A stretch of 64,000 nt of DNA from Pseudolysinimonas_A sp039912695 (GTDB taxonomy: Bacteria > Actinomycetota > Actinomycetes > Actinomycetales > Microbacteriaceae). Shown one piece after another: positions 16,540-25,666 of this stretch (the stretch's first letter is position 1; each line of letters begins with the position of its first letter). A program made the position numbers and the translations under genes. Under the pieces are notes generated by a model, which was not told where the DNA came from, did not search any database, and saw only the letters and a list, made by a program, of their open reading frames with translations. The stretch spans positions 346,228 to 410,227 of the forward strand of contig NZ_JBDSPJ010000022.1 of the NCBI RefSeq assembly GCF_039912695.1, written 5' to 3'.

Positions 16540-16690
16540 AACTCTCACCCCAGCGCGGTGCTACCCACAGGGCGCAGTCATTGCGACGCCTGCGTGAGAG
16601 TTAGGCCGCCCGCGCGGCCGCAACTCTCGGCGCGATGAGCCGTTGTCGATGTCATGGCGATGAGGGGCCGGATTTCCGAGAGTTAGGTCG
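16540..16690. repeat. Alternating inverted copies of a GAGAGTT/AACTCTC element (REP-like)
   Basis: Four copies occur within 150 bp and alternate in orientation: AACTCTCACC at 16540, GAGAGTTAGGCCGC at 16596-16609, GCGGCC-GC-AACTCTC at 16614-16628, and GAGAGTTAGG at 16678-16687. Copies two and three form an imperfect hairpin: GAGAGTT pairs with AACTCTC and GGCCGC pairs with GCGGCC, around a 4-nt loop. The region lies between the 5' end of ychF and the exonuclease gene, so it also holds both promoters. The layout resembles a bacterial interspersed palindromic repeat, but genome copy number is unknown. Confidence 0.55.
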
Positions 16691-16742
16691 CGAAGCGGCG
16701 AGCCAAGCGGGCGGCGTCGGAGGGGCATGTCAGAGTCAGGAC

Positions 16743-17333
16743 GTGCCGCTCGACTTCACCGCCATCGACTTCGAAACGGCGAACTCCTCAATGGCGAGCG
16801 CGTGCTCGGTCGGGCTGATCAAGGTGCGCGACGGTCAGATCGTCGATCGCATCGGATGGTTCATCCAGCCGCCGGCTCCGCACGACCACTTCATCGACTG
16901 GAACACCCGCATCCACGGCATCACGATCGACATGGTGCAGGGTGCCCCCACTTGGGTCGAGCAGATGGTCGACCTGATGGCGTTCATCGACGACGACCAC
17001 CTCGTCGCCCACAACGCCGGCTTCGACATGGGCGTCATCAAGATGGCCTGCGCCGTGACCGGAATCGTTGCTCCGGCCTACAACTACTTCTGCTCACTCC
17101 AGATCGCGCGCAACACCTACACGCTCGACTCCTACCGGCTGCCGTCGGTCGCGCTGGCAGCGGGTTTCGAAGACTTCCCGCACCACGACGCGGTAGCGGA
17201 TGCCGAAGCTTGCGCGGCGATCATCATCCACGCGGCCGATCGCTACGGAGCGATCGACGTTCCTGAACTCACCGCCATGTCGGGAGTGCGCATTTCGTCG
17301 ATCGTCGCGCTTCCCACCGCCGCGACCGCTTAG
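16743..17333 (+). CDS. DEDDh-type 3'-5' exonuclease
   Basis: 196 residues from the GTG at 16743; the frame is open further upstream but without conserved sequence. All catalytic residues of a DnaQ-like DEDDh exonuclease are visible: Asp9 and Glu11 in AIDFETANS, an Asp near 95 in HNAGFD, and His148 with Asp153 in HHDAVADAEA. It matches the stand-alone epsilon-like nucleases of actinobacteria rather than polymerase III epsilon itself and carries no BRCT domain. It probably degrades single-stranded DNA or RNA ends. The 3' end overlaps a small convergent gene by 4 nt. Confidence 0.88.
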   Translation: MPLDFTAIDFETANSSMASACSVGLIKVRDGQIVDRIGWFIQPPAPHDHFIDWNTRIHGITIDMVQGAPTWVEQMVDLMAFIDDDHLVAHNAGFDMGVIKMACAVTGIVAPAYNYFCSLQIARNTYTLDSYRLPSVALAAGFEDFPHHDAVADAEACAAIIIHAADRYGAIDVPELTAMSGVRISSIVALPTAATA

Positions 17334-17548
17334 TCCCGCGTGGACTCGTGCCGCTCGTTGCCGCGGCGGTAGTTGCCGGTCGCCCGAGCGAGTAGTTCCT
17401 GGTCGCGGACGTCATCCGTCCCCAGCATCGGGATCAGGCGTTCGGCACGCCCGCCGGCAATCGTGACCACCGGCCGGCCGCCACGACTCACGAGGACCCG
17501 ACCGTCTTTCGTTACCCGGTATTCGAACGGATCGTCATCGAGACCCAT
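17330..17548 (-). CDS. Small hypothetical protein downstream of mmsA
   Basis: 72 residues, charged and soluble. It begins GLDDDPFEYRVTKDGRVLVSR and has a conserved-looking RGGRPVVTIAGG turn, suggesting a small beta-rich domain followed by a C-terminal helix. It starts 12 nt after the mmsA stop on the same strand and overlaps the exonuclease gene by 4 nt at its end, which supports it being a real, compactly packed gene. No ribosome binding site is obvious. No function can be assigned. Confidence 0.6.
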   Translation of the reverse strand: MGLDDDPFEYRVTKDGRVLVSRGGRPVVTIAGGRAERLIPMLGTDDVRDQELLARATGNYRRGNERHESTRD

Positions 17549-17560
17549 CAGCGCGCCAGT

Positions 17561-19054
17561 TCAGTTGGTGGGAAAGCCCAGGTTGATTCCGCCGTGCGAC
17601 GGGTCGAGCCAGCGCGAGGTGATCGCCTTCTGGCGGGTGAAGAAGTGGATGGCATCCGGGCCGTACGCCTTCGTGTCGCCGAAGAGGGAATCCTTCCAAC
17701 CGCCGAACGAGTAGTAGCCGACCGGCACCGGGATCGGCACGTTGATGCCGATCATCCCGACCGTGACTTCGCGCTGGAACCGCCGCGCGGCCCCGCCGTC
17801 GTTGGTGAAGATTGCGGTGCCGTTGCCGTACGGCGAGGAGTTGATCAGGGCGACGCCCTCCTCGTAGGTGGCGACGCGGACGACCGAGAGCACCGGGCCG
17901 AAGATCTCGTGCCGGTAGACATCGGAGGTGACGGGCACCCGATCGATGAGGGTCGGGCCGAGCCAAAACCCAGCGTCGTCACCATCCACCGAGATGCCGC
18001 GACCGTCGACCACGAGCGTGGCGCCGTCGGTCACGGCGGTGTCAAGGTAGCCCGCCACCTTGTCGCGGTGCTCCTTCGTGATGAGCGGCCCCATGTCGCA
18101 GCCGCGGGTGCCGTCGCCCACCTTGAGTCCTGCCATCCGCGACACGATTTTCGGGATGAGGTCATCCGCAATGCCGCCGACGGCCACGACGACCGAGATC
18201 GCCATGCAGCGCTCGCCCGCGGAGCCGAATCCGGCGTTGACCGCGGAATCCGCCACCAGGTCGAGGTCGGCGTCGGGCAGCACGAGCATGTGGTTCTTCG
18301 CGCCGCCAAGCGCTTGCACGCGCTTGCCTGCCTTGGTGCCGGTCTCATAGACGTACTTCGCGATCGGGGTCGAGCCGACGAAACTCACCGCCGCGATCCC
18401 CGGGTGGGTGAGCAGAGCATCCACCGCCTCCTTGTCGCCGTGCACGACGTTGAACACGCCGTCCGGAAGCCCGGCCTCCTTGAGCGCCGCGGCCATCCAC
18501 ATCGCGGCCGACGGATCCTTCTCGGACGGCTTCAGGATGACGGTGTTGCCCACCGCGAGGGCGACCGGGAAGAACCACATCGGCACCATCGCGGGAAAGT
18601 TGAACGGGCTGATGATTCCGACGACGCCGAGCGCCTGGCGCAGCGAGTAGACGTCGACGCCGGTCGACGCGTTCTCGGTGTACTCGCCCTTCGCGAGGTG
18701 CGGGATGCCGCAGGCGAACTCGACGACCTCAAGTCCGCGGGCGACTTCGCCGAGCGCATCCGCGGTCACCTTGCCGTGTTCGCTCGTGAGGATGGCGGCG
18801 AGCTCACCCTTGCGTGCGTTCACGATCTCCCGAAACGCGAACATCACCTGCTGCCGCTTGGCCCAGGACGCCTCCGACCAGGCCGGGAAGGCTGCGGTTG
18901 CAACCTTCACCGCTTCGTCGACGTCGGCCGTTGACGCCAGCCGCACCTCGCGCTGGACGACGCCACGGGCGGGGTCATAGACGGGGGCGGTGCGGGTGCT
19001 TACTCCGCTGAACGCGGTGCCAGAAACCCAGTGATCGAGCACGGATGTAGCCAT
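17561..19054 (-). CDS. mmsA: CoA-acylating methylmalonate-semialdehyde dehydrogenase
   Basis: 497 residues. It converts (methyl)malonate semialdehyde with NAD and CoA to propionyl- or acetyl-CoA in valine, pyrimidine or inositol breakdown. Diagnostic segments are the nucleotide-binding GIISPFNFPAMVPMWFFP, FVGSTPIAKYVY, and the catalytic cysteine in GSAGERCMAISV near residue 285. TAGCCT at 19066-19061 is exactly six bases before the ATG and no ribosome site is seen, so the transcript is probably leaderless. No iol or valine genes are adjacent, so the pathway is not settled by context. Confidence 0.92.
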   Translation of the reverse strand: MATSVLDHWVSGTAFSGVSTRTAPVYDPARGVVQREVRLASTADVDEAVKVATAAFPAWSEASWAKRQQVMFAFREIVNARKGELAAILTSEHGKVTADALGEVARGLEVVEFACGIPHLAKGEYTENASTGVDVYSLRQALGVVGIISPFNFPAMVPMWFFPVALAVGNTVILKPSEKDPSAAMWMAAALKEAGLPDGVFNVVHGDKEAVDALLTHPGIAAVSFVGSTPIAKYVYETGTKAGKRVQALGGAKNHMLVLPDADLDLVADSAVNAGFGSAGERCMAISVVVAVGGIADDLIPKIVSRMAGLKVGDGTRGCDMGPLITKEHRDKVAGYLDTAVTDGATLVVDGRGISVDGDDAGFWLGPTLIDRVPVTSDVYRHEIFGPVLSVVRVATYEEGVALINSSPYGNGTAIFTNDGGAARRFQREVTVGMIGINVPIPVPVGYYSFGGWKDSLFGDTKAYGPDAIHFFTRQKAITSRWLDPSHGGINLGFPTN

Positions 19055-19060
19055 TCCGAC

Positions 19061-19066
19061 AGGCTA
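19061..19066 (-). promoter_or_regulatory. Leaderless -10 element of mmsA
   Basis: TAGCCT on the minus strand with a six-base gap to the ATG of mmsA. Confidence 0.6.
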
Positions 19067-19149
19067 CGCGCAAGACATTTCGCGAACATTTTTCCTCGTT
19101 CTCGGATGGGCAGACCGAGGATGTCGGTCCTGCTTGCGACACTTCAGAC

Positions 19150-20430
19150 ATGGATGCGACTCTCACCCTGCTGATCGGCCTCGGCGCCGGTCTCGTGCTC
19201 GGCGTGCTCGGCGGTTGGCTGATCGCGCGCGCACGCCGATCGGATGCCACTGCTGCGACCGAGAACCTCATCTCGTTCCGCGAACGCACGGCTGCGGCGG
19301 AGTCCCTCGCCACTGCCCGCGGCGCGCAGATTGAAGCGCTGCTCGCCGAACAGCGTGCCCAACAGGCTCGCACCGAAGAAGACAACAAGGTTCTCCAGCA
19401 GCTGGCTCCCGTGCAAGAAACGTTGCGGCAAATGAGCGGCAAGGTCGCCGAACTCGAGCGCGACCGGGCGACCCAATACGGCGCCCTCACCGAACAACTC
19501 AGCGCCTCACGGGTGAGCGGCGAACAGCTCCGTGCGACGACGGAATCGCTCGCGTCCGCGCTGCGCAACAATGCAACCCGCGGAGTGTGGGGCGAGACGC
19601 AACTGCGCACCTTGGTCGAGTCGGCCGGGCTGATCAACCGCGTTGACTACTTCCTTCAGTCGACGATCGAGTCCGAGAGCGGCACGCGTCGCCCTGACAT
19701 GGTGATCAACCTGCCCGGCGGCAAGTCGATCCCGGTCGACGCGAAAGTTCCGTACAACTCGTACATCGACGCGAGTGCCATCCCCGCGACCGCAACCGGC
19801 GAACAAGAGGCTCGTCGGCAGCAGCTTCTTGCGCAGCACGCAAAGCAGGTGCGCAACCACGTGGATGCGCTCGCCGGCAAGAGTTATTGGACCGGCCTTG
19901 CCGCCAGCCCCGACTTCACGATCGCCTTCATCCCGAACGAACCGCTGCTGGCCGCAGCGATGGAACAAGACCCGAGCCTGATGGAGTACGCGTTCTCGAA
20001 GCGCATCGTGCTCGCCAACCCCGCAACCCTGTGGGGGCTGCTCAAGACGATCGCGTTCACCTGGCAGCAGAACGTGCTGACCGAAGACGCCAAGACCCTG
20101 TTCGACCTCGGCAAGGAGTTGTACTCGCGCCTGTCGACCCTGTCGGAGCACGCCGACAAGCTGCGCCGATCGATCGAGTCGACCGTCACCAACTACAACC
20201 AGTTCGCGAGTTCGCTCGAGCAGCGAGTCCTCGTGACAGCCCGAAAGCTCGATGTGCTCGACGAGTCGAAGGTCATCGGAACCCCGGGCACGATCGAGAC
20301 ACAGCCGAAGTCGCTCAGTCAGATGGAGTTCGCGGCCCTCGACGAGACCGGTATCGGCCGGGCCGAACTCGACCTCGGGCTCGTCAACCTCGAAACCGAG
20401 GCGACGATCCGCAAGCCCAAGACGGCTTAG
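19150..20430 (+). CDS. rmuC: DNA recombination protein RmuC
   Basis: 426 residues. An N-terminal membrane helix (residues 5-24, LLIGLGAGLVLGVLGGWLI) is followed by a coiled coil (about 35-115) and the RmuC nuclease-like domain. Conserved segments are NNATRGVWGETQLRTLVESAG, RRPDMVINLPGGKSIPVDAK and WTGLAASPDFTIAFIPNE. RmuC limits recombination at inverted repeats. The ATG has GACACT six bases upstream (19138-19143), a weaker version of the leaderless -10 pattern. Its stop overlaps the convergent methyltransferase gene by 4 nt. Confidence 0.93.
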   Translation: MDATLTLLIGLGAGLVLGVLGGWLIARARRSDATAATENLISFRERTAAAESLATARGAQIEALLAEQRAQQARTEEDNKVLQQLAPVQETLRQMSGKVAELERDRATQYGALTEQLSASRVSGEQLRATTESLASALRNNATRGVWGETQLRTLVESAGLINRVDYFLQSTIESESGTRRPDMVINLPGGKSIPVDAKVPYNSYIDASAIPATATGEQEARRQQLLAQHAKQVRNHVDALAGKSYWTGLAASPDFTIAFIPNEPLLAAAMEQDPSLMEYAFSKRIVLANPATLWGLLKTIAFTWQQNVLTEDAKTLFDLGKELYSRLSTLSEHADKLRRSIESTVTNYNQFASSLEQRVLVTARKLDVLDESKVIGTPGTIETQPKSLSQMEFAALDETGIGRAELDLGLVNLETEATIRKPKTA

Positions 20431-21215
20431 CCGGAAGTCGGTCGTACCGCCCGTACCGCCCAGGCGCGGGCGGTCAACTCGATCGGTCCCGTCGGAACGC
20501 TTGCCCGCAACTCGGCGCGGATGGCATCCCGAGTGAGATCGTCGACGCTCGCCAGATAACTCGGGGCGGCACCCTGCCCGCCGAGGAACGGTGTCCAGAG
20601 GTCGTCGAAATCGCGGAACACCGTCGGGATGACGATCTCGGTCGTCTCGACCGACTCGAAGCCTGCCGCTCCGAAACGTTCGGCGAGGCCGGCGCGATCC
20701 CAACCGGCGAAGCGGCGCGATTCGTCGAGCGACTCGGTGCGGCCGTCCACGGCTTCAGCCGCCGCCCAGAAGTGGGCCATCATCGCCATGCCCGGGTAGT
20801 CCCACACGTAGGCAGCGACCATCCCGCCCGGTCGCAGCACGCGATGTTGTTCGCCGATCGCTAGCGCGGCATCGGGCACGAAGTTCAGCACCAGCCCGGA
20901 GACCACGACGTCGAAGGACGCCCGACTGTAGGGGAGTTCGCGGGCGTCGCCGACGTCGAACGTGGCGGGTCGGTCCGCGAGACGGCGTGCGGCGAAGTCA
21001 GCGAACCCTGCCGAGGGGTCGATCCCGGTGACCGAAGCGGCGGCCGCCTCATCCAGAATCGCCTCGCTCAGAGCGCCGGTACCGCACCCGACATCGAGCC
21101 ATGTCAGTCCAGCCGGTGCCGTCACCCAGCGCAGGAACTCCGACGCGACGTGACGACTCCACCGCCCGACATAGGGCTCGTAGTCACCTCCGACGGCCCA
21201 GGCGTCTTCCACCAC
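20427..21215 (-). CDS. Class I SAM-dependent methyltransferase
   Basis: 262 residues. Motif I is LDVGCGTGALSEAI around residues 39-52, the acidic end of strand 2 is GIDPSAGF, motif II-like is FDVGDARELPYSRASFDVVV, and the post-motif strand is VLRPGGMVAAYVWDYPG. This is the Methyltransf_11/25 type acting on a small molecule; the substrate is not predictable. Two GTG codons in tandem open the gene. TAGGGT at 21227-21222 is six bases before the first GTG, so the mRNA is probably leaderless. Confidence 0.88.
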   Translation of the reverse strand: MVEDAWAVGGDYEPYVGRWSRHVASEFLRWVTAPAGLTWLDVGCGTGALSEAILDEAAAASVTGIDPSAGFADFAARRLADRPATFDVGDARELPYSRASFDVVVSGLVLNFVPDAALAIGEQHRVLRPGGMVAAYVWDYPGMAMMAHFWAAAEAVDGRTESLDESRRFAGWDRAGLAERFGAAGFESVETTEIVIPTVFRDFDDLWTPFLGGQGAAPSYLASVDDLTRDAIRAELRASVPTGPIELTARAWAVRAVRPTSG

Positions 21216-21221
21216 GGATCG

Positions 21222-21227
21222 ACCCTA
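21222..21227 (-). promoter_or_regulatory. Leaderless -10 element of the methyltransferase gene
   Basis: TAGGGT on the minus strand, six bases before the GTG at 21213-21215; no ribosome binding site is present. Confidence 0.6.
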
Positions 21228-21250
21228 CGCCGCCACGGCGCTCTCGCGGC

Positions 21251-23254
21251 CTAACGTCCGACGGGGGTGCCTTCCGGCGTCTCTTCTAGGGGTGCCGCGA
21301 ACTGCGCCTCGTAGAGCCGCGCATACGCGCCACCCTTGCCGATCAACTGTGCGTGGGTGCCCTGCTCGACGATCGCTCCGGCCTCCATCACGAGGATGAG
21401 GTCGGCATCCCGGATCGTTGAGAGCCGGTGAGCGATGACGAACGAGGTGCGCGCCTTGCGCAACTCTTGCATCGCGCGCTGCACGAGCAACTCGGTGCGG
21501 GTGTCGACCGACGAGGTCGCCTCGTCGAGGATGAGCACCTCGGGTCGCGACAGAAACGCCCGCGCGATCGTGATGAGCTGCTTCTCGCCCGCCGAGACGT
21601 TGGAACCTTCGTCGTCGAGCACGGTGTCGTAGCCGTCAGGCAGCACGTGTACGAATCGGTCGACATACGCTTGCGTCGCCGCTTCGAGGATTTCTTCCTC
21701 AGTAGCGTCGGGCCGACCGTAGGCGATGTTGTCGCGAATCGAGCCCTTGAACAGCCAAGTGTCTTGCAACACCATGCCGGTGCGATCCCGGAGGTCGCCG
21801 CGCGTCATCGTCGAGATGTCGACCCCGTCGAGGGTGATCTTTCCGCCGTCGAGTTCGTAGAAGCGCATGATCAGGTTGACCAGGGTGGTCTTGCCTGCCC
21901 CGGTCGGTCCGACGATCGCGACGGTGCTGCCCGGTTCTGCGACCAGCGACAGGTCGTCGATGAGCGGCGTCTCGGCGGCATACCGGAACGAGACGTGCTC
22001 AAAGGCCAGGCGTCCAGCCGTCGGCGCGGGCGACGCGGCGTCCAGCGGATCGGGCGACTGCTCCACGGCATCCAGCAGCTCGAAGACGCGCTCGGCGCTC
22101 GCGACGCCCGACTGCAGCAGATTAACGAGCGAGCCGAGTTGTGCAAGCGGCTGGGTGAACTGACGCGAGTACTGGATGAAGGCCTGCACGTCGCCGATCT
22201 TTATCGAGCCGCCGGCGACCAGGATTCCCCCGACGACAGCAATTGCGACGTAGACCAGGTTTCCGACGAACGTGGTCGCCGGCATGATGATGCCGCTGAT
22301 GAACTGGGCGCCGAACGAAGCCTTGAACAGCTCCTCGTTCTTCTCTCCGAATCGGGCCTCGACCTCGCGGTGACGGCCGAAGACCTTGACCAAGGCGTGG
22401 CCCGAGTAGCCCTCCTCGATTTGCGCGTTGAGCTCCCCGGTGTGCTTCCACTGGGCGGCGAACAGCTTCTGCGACCGCTTGGCGATCACCACCGTGATGC
22501 CGAGGGTGAGCGGGATGGCGACCAACGCGATCGCGGCGAGCAGCGGCGAGATGAGGAACATCATCACGACCACGCCGATGACGGTGAGGATCGAGGTGAG
22601 CATCTGGCTCAGGGTTTGCTGCAGGCTCTGCGACACGTTGTCGATGTCGTTCGTGACCCGGCTGAGCAGCTCGCCGCGCGGCATCTTGTCGAAGTACGAC
22701 AGCGGCAGGCGGTGGATCTTCGACTCGACGTCCGAACGCAAGCGGAAGACGGTGCGCTGCGTGATGCCGTTGAGTACGAATCCCTGCACGTACTGGAACA
22801 CCGATGAGAACACGTAGAGCAGCAGCACGAAGCCGAGCACCACCTGGAGCGCGGAGAAGTCGATTCCAACGCCGGGCGTGAAGTCGATGTTGCCCAACAG
22901 GTCGGCTTGCTGCTGGTTGCCTTGGGCGACCAGCCCGGCGATGACTTCGGCCTTCGTGGGGCCGGACGGCATCTGGCCGCCGATGGCGCCACCGAAAATG
23001 ATGTCTGTTGCCATCCCGAGCACCTTCGGGCCGGTGACGGACAGCAGGACGCTGATGGCGCCGAGCAGGACGACGAAGAACACGCCAATCGCTTCGGGGC
23101 GAAGTCGGCCGATGAGACGGCGCGCGGAGGGTCCGAACGTGATGCTCTTCTCGGTCGGCATTCCCATGCCACCGAACGGCCCGCCGCCACCCGTGCCACG
23201 CCGGGGCGGGCCTGCCGGACGTGCCGGAGCTTCTGACTTCTCGCTGTCGCTCAT
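21251..23254 (-). CDS. ABC exporter half-transporter, catalytic-competent subunit
   Basis: 667 residues from the ATG at 23252-23254, which overlaps the stop of the partner gene (ATGA). A Pro/Gly-rich cytoplasmic N-terminus (about 45 residues) precedes six membrane helices with a large extracellular loop, then the ATPase domain. Walker A is GPTGAGKTT (about 455), Walker B is VLILDEATSSVD with the catalytic Glu, and the switch histidine is present in FVIAHRLST. The ABC signature is degenerate: VSAGEKQ instead of LSGGQ. With the partner's intact signature this gives one functional ATP site, as in TM287/288-type heterodimers. Confidence 0.93.
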   Translation of the reverse strand: MSDSEKSEAPARPAGPPRRGTGGGGPFGGMGMPTEKSITFGPSARRLIGRLRPEAIGVFFVVLLGAISVLLSVTGPKVLGMATDIIFGGAIGGQMPSGPTKAEVIAGLVAQGNQQQADLLGNIDFTPGVGIDFSALQVVLGFVLLLYVFSSVFQYVQGFVLNGITQRTVFRLRSDVESKIHRLPLSYFDKMPRGELLSRVTNDIDNVSQSLQQTLSQMLTSILTVIGVVVMMFLISPLLAAIALVAIPLTLGITVVIAKRSQKLFAAQWKHTGELNAQIEEGYSGHALVKVFGRHREVEARFGEKNEELFKASFGAQFISGIIMPATTFVGNLVYVAIAVVGGILVAGGSIKIGDVQAFIQYSRQFTQPLAQLGSLVNLLQSGVASAERVFELLDAVEQSPDPLDAASPAPTAGRLAFEHVSFRYAAETPLIDDLSLVAEPGSTVAIVGPTGAGKTTLVNLIMRFYELDGGKITLDGVDISTMTRGDLRDRTGMVLQDTWLFKGSIRDNIAYGRPDATEEEILEAATQAYVDRFVHVLPDGYDTVLDDEGSNVSAGEKQLITIARAFLSRPEVLILDEATSSVDTRTELLVQRAMQELRKARTSFVIAHRLSTIRDADLILVMEAGAIVEQGTHAQLIGKGGAYARLYEAQFAAPLEETPEGTPVGR

Positions 23255-24984
23255 GCTGCTTCCTCGGCTGAGAGCTGGCTCGCGACGATCTCGGCGTACT
23301 CGGCCGACGTCGTGAGCAATTCCGAATGGGTTCCCCGTGCGACGATCGCACCGTGATCGAGCACGAGAATTTGGTCGGCGTCGATAATCGTCGCCACCCG
23401 TTGGGCGACAATGATCTTCGTCGCCTCCGGCACTGCCCTGGTGAGGGCGGCCCGCAAGCGTGCGTCGGTCGCGGTGTCGAGCGCCGAGAACGAGTCGTCG
23501 AAGACGTAGATCTCCGGACGCTTCACCAGGGCACGCGCGATCGCGAGGCGCTGACGCTGACCGCCCGAGACGTTGGTACCGCCTTGGGTGATGGGGGCAT
23601 CCAGCTTCTCCGGCATTGCGTCGACGAAGTCCTTGCCCTGCGCCACCTCGAGGGCGGCCCACAGTTCGTCGTCGGTCGCATCCGGTTTGCCGTAGCGAAG
23701 GTTGCTCGCGATGGTTCCCGAGAACAGGTAGGCGCGCTGCGGCACGAGTCCGATGCGACCCCAGAGCAGGTCGGGGTCAACCTCGCGCACATCCACCCCG
23801 TCGATCAACACCGAACCCGTCGAGACGTCGAAGAGGCGCGGCAGCAGGTTGACGAGGGTGGTCTTGCCGGCCCCCGTGCTGCCGACGATCGCGGTGGTGG
23901 TCCCCGGTTTCGCGTCGAAGGTGAGCCCGCGCAGCACCGGGGAGTCGGCCCCCGGATACGAGAACTCGACGTCGCGTAGCTCGACCAGCCCGGTTCCGTG
24001 CAACTCAGTGACCGGAGCTACCGACGGCTTGACGCTCGACTCGGTTTCGAGCACTTGGCCGATCCGAGTGGCCGATACCGTCGCGCGCGGCAAGAGGAAG
24101 GCGAGGAAGGTCGCGAAGAGCACGGCCATCAAAATCTGCACAAGGTAGCTGAGGAACGCGATCAGCGAGCCGACTTCAAGGTCGCCGCTGTCGATCCGGT
24201 AGGCGCCGAACCACAGGACGGCGACACTCGACAGGTTGAGCACCAGAAACACAATCGGGAACATCAGGGCGAACAGCCGCCCGGCCCGCATCGCGGTGTC
24301 GGTCAGGGCTTCATTCGCGCCACCGAACCGAGCAGTCTCGACGGGCTCGCGCACGAAAGCGCGCACCACGCGGATGCCGGTGAGCTGTTCGCGCAAGATG
24401 CGGTTCACGCCGTCGATGCGCTCCTGCATCTTGCGGAACAGCGGCACCATCCGGATGATGATCAACCCGATCGCGACGAGCAGGACGGGAATGGCGACCA
24501 CCATGATCCACGACAGGGTCGGGTCTTCGCGAATCGCGAAGATCACCCCGCCGATCGCCAGAATCGGGGTCGAGATGATCAGGGTGCACGTCATCAACAC
24601 GAGCATCTGCACCTGCTGCACGTCGTTGGTGGTGCGGGTGATCAGCGACGGAGCACCAAAGCGCGAGACCTCTTGTTCGGAGAACTCGCCCACCCGGGCG
24701 AAGATCGCCGCCCGGAGGTCGCGGCCGAAGGCCATCGCCAGGCGCGCGCCGAAGTAGACGGCAACGATCGCGCAGATGATCTGCCCGAGCGTGACGGCGA
24801 GCATGATGCCGCCGACCTGGATGATGTAGTCGATCTTGCCCTGCGCGACACCGGTGTCGATGATGTCAGCGTTGAGGCTGGGCAACCACAGCGACGCAAT
24901 GGACTGCGCCCCCTGAAAGACCAGCACGCCGACCAGCAGGGGCCAATACGGCTTGACGAACCGGACAAGAATCCGACCGAGCAT
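23251..24984 (-). CDS. ABC exporter half-transporter, degenerate-site subunit
   Basis: 577 residues: six helices, then an ATPase domain with Walker A GSTGAGKTT (about 372) and a canonical signature VSGGQRQRLAIAR. Walker B reads YVFDDSFSALD, with Asp in place of the catalytic Glu, and the switch histidine is Gln (IIVAQRVATI). These changes inactivate its own Walker site but leave its signature able to complete the partner's site. It is the first of two coupled transporter genes, with the TetR gene directly upstream and overlapping by 1 nt. Probably drug or lipid efflux. Confidence 0.93.
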   Translation of the reverse strand: MLGRILVRFVKPYWPLLVGVLVFQGAQSIASLWLPSLNADIIDTGVAQGKIDYIIQVGGIMLAVTLGQIICAIVAVYFGARLAMAFGRDLRAAIFARVGEFSEQEVSRFGAPSLITRTTNDVQQVQMLVLMTCTLIISTPILAIGGVIFAIREDPTLSWIMVVAIPVLLVAIGLIIIRMVPLFRKMQERIDGVNRILREQLTGIRVVRAFVREPVETARFGGANEALTDTAMRAGRLFALMFPIVFLVLNLSSVAVLWFGAYRIDSGDLEVGSLIAFLSYLVQILMAVLFATFLAFLLPRATVSATRIGQVLETESSVKPSVAPVTELHGTGLVELRDVEFSYPGADSPVLRGLTFDAKPGTTTAIVGSTGAGKTTLVNLLPRLFDVSTGSVLIDGVDVREVDPDLLWGRIGLVPQRAYLFSGTIASNLRYGKPDATDDELWAALEVAQGKDFVDAMPEKLDAPITQGGTNVSGGQRQRLAIARALVKRPEIYVFDDSFSALDTATDARLRAALTRAVPEATKIIVAQRVATIIDADQILVLDHGAIVARGTHSELLTTSAEYAEIVASQLSAEEAA

Positions 24985-25592
24985 CAGAGTTCTTCTTTCG
25001 TAAGGATCCCGCGGGCAATGAGCCCCGCGAGCACGTTATCGCCGAGATCCGGCGACATGGGGAGTGCCGACGCAAACGCCACCAGGCGCAGGTAGTCGGC
25101 GATCGTCTCGACCGGGAGGACGAGGCGATCGCGATGGGCGGCAAGCAGTTCTTCGAGGATGCCCGCGAGGCGCTTTTCGTCGTGGGCTCGGTGGTCGATG
25201 GGGGGACGTTCGTGAAGGCCAAGCACGATCACGGCGGAGACGACACCTCGGAAGTGCGCGTTGAGGCGGGAGATCAGCTGGGTGAGAATCTGCTCGAGCG
25301 GCAGGTCGTGATCGATCAAACGGAGGCTGGCCCACATCGGCAGCGGGTCGAAGATCTTCTCGATCGCGGCGTTGATGAGACTCTCTTTGTCGCCGAAAGC
25401 GCGGAAAACCGTTCCTTCTGCCACGCCAGCCGCCTCGGCGAGTTCGCGCGACGAGACCTCACGCCCGCGCTCCCGGAACAGCGGGACGACTGCGGCCAGG
25501 ATGGCTTCGCGCCGGTCGTCGGGGGTCAGCGGACGCGCGCGCTCCCGCGAGAACTCCGCGACGTCGACGAACGCCTCTCCTGCTGTGACCAC
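24984..25592 (-). CDS. TetR family repressor of the ABC exporter operon
   Basis: 202 residues. The TetR helix-turn-helix is plain at about 28-75: REAILAAVVPLFRERG, then SSRELAEAAGVAEGTVFRAF and GDKESLINAAI. The C-terminal ligand domain is all-helical. Its stop shares one base with the start of the downstream exporter (TGATG), so it is co-transcribed with its presumed target genes. The GTG start has TAGGAT exactly six bases upstream and a perfect palindrome just beyond, giving a self-repressed leaderless operon. The inducer is unknown, presumably a substrate of the exporter. Confidence 0.9.
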   Translation of the reverse strand: MVTAGEAFVDVAEFSRERARPLTPDDRREAILAAVVPLFRERGREVSSRELAEAAGVAEGTVFRAFGDKESLINAAIEKIFDPLPMWASLRLIDHDLPLEQILTQLISRLNAHFRGVVSAVIVLGLHERPPIDHRAHDEKRLAGILEELLAAHRDRLVLPVETIADYLRLVAFASALPMSPDLGDNVLAGLIARGILTKEEL

Positions 25593-25598
25593 GCGGCG

Positions 25599-25623
25599 AT
25601 CCTAAATGAGTGAGCACTCACTC
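25599..25623 (-). promoter_or_regulatory. TetR operator with leaderless -10
   Basis: GAGTGAG at 25608-25614 and CTCACTC at 25617-25623 form a perfect 7-bp palindrome with a 2-bp centre, the size bound by a TetR dimer. Immediately downstream on the minus strand is TAGGAT (25604-25599), six bases before the GTG. Binding would cover the -10/-35 spacer. Confidence 0.7.
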
Positions 25624-25666
25624 CGCAAATCGACGGTGCTCAAAGCAAATCCGCGGCTTGTCCCCA

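Noticed and set aside
17594..18934. 446-codon plus-strand open frame opposite mmsA
   Set aside because: No recognisable motif, extreme His/Arg/Asp content, and full overlap with a well-conserved dehydrogenase.
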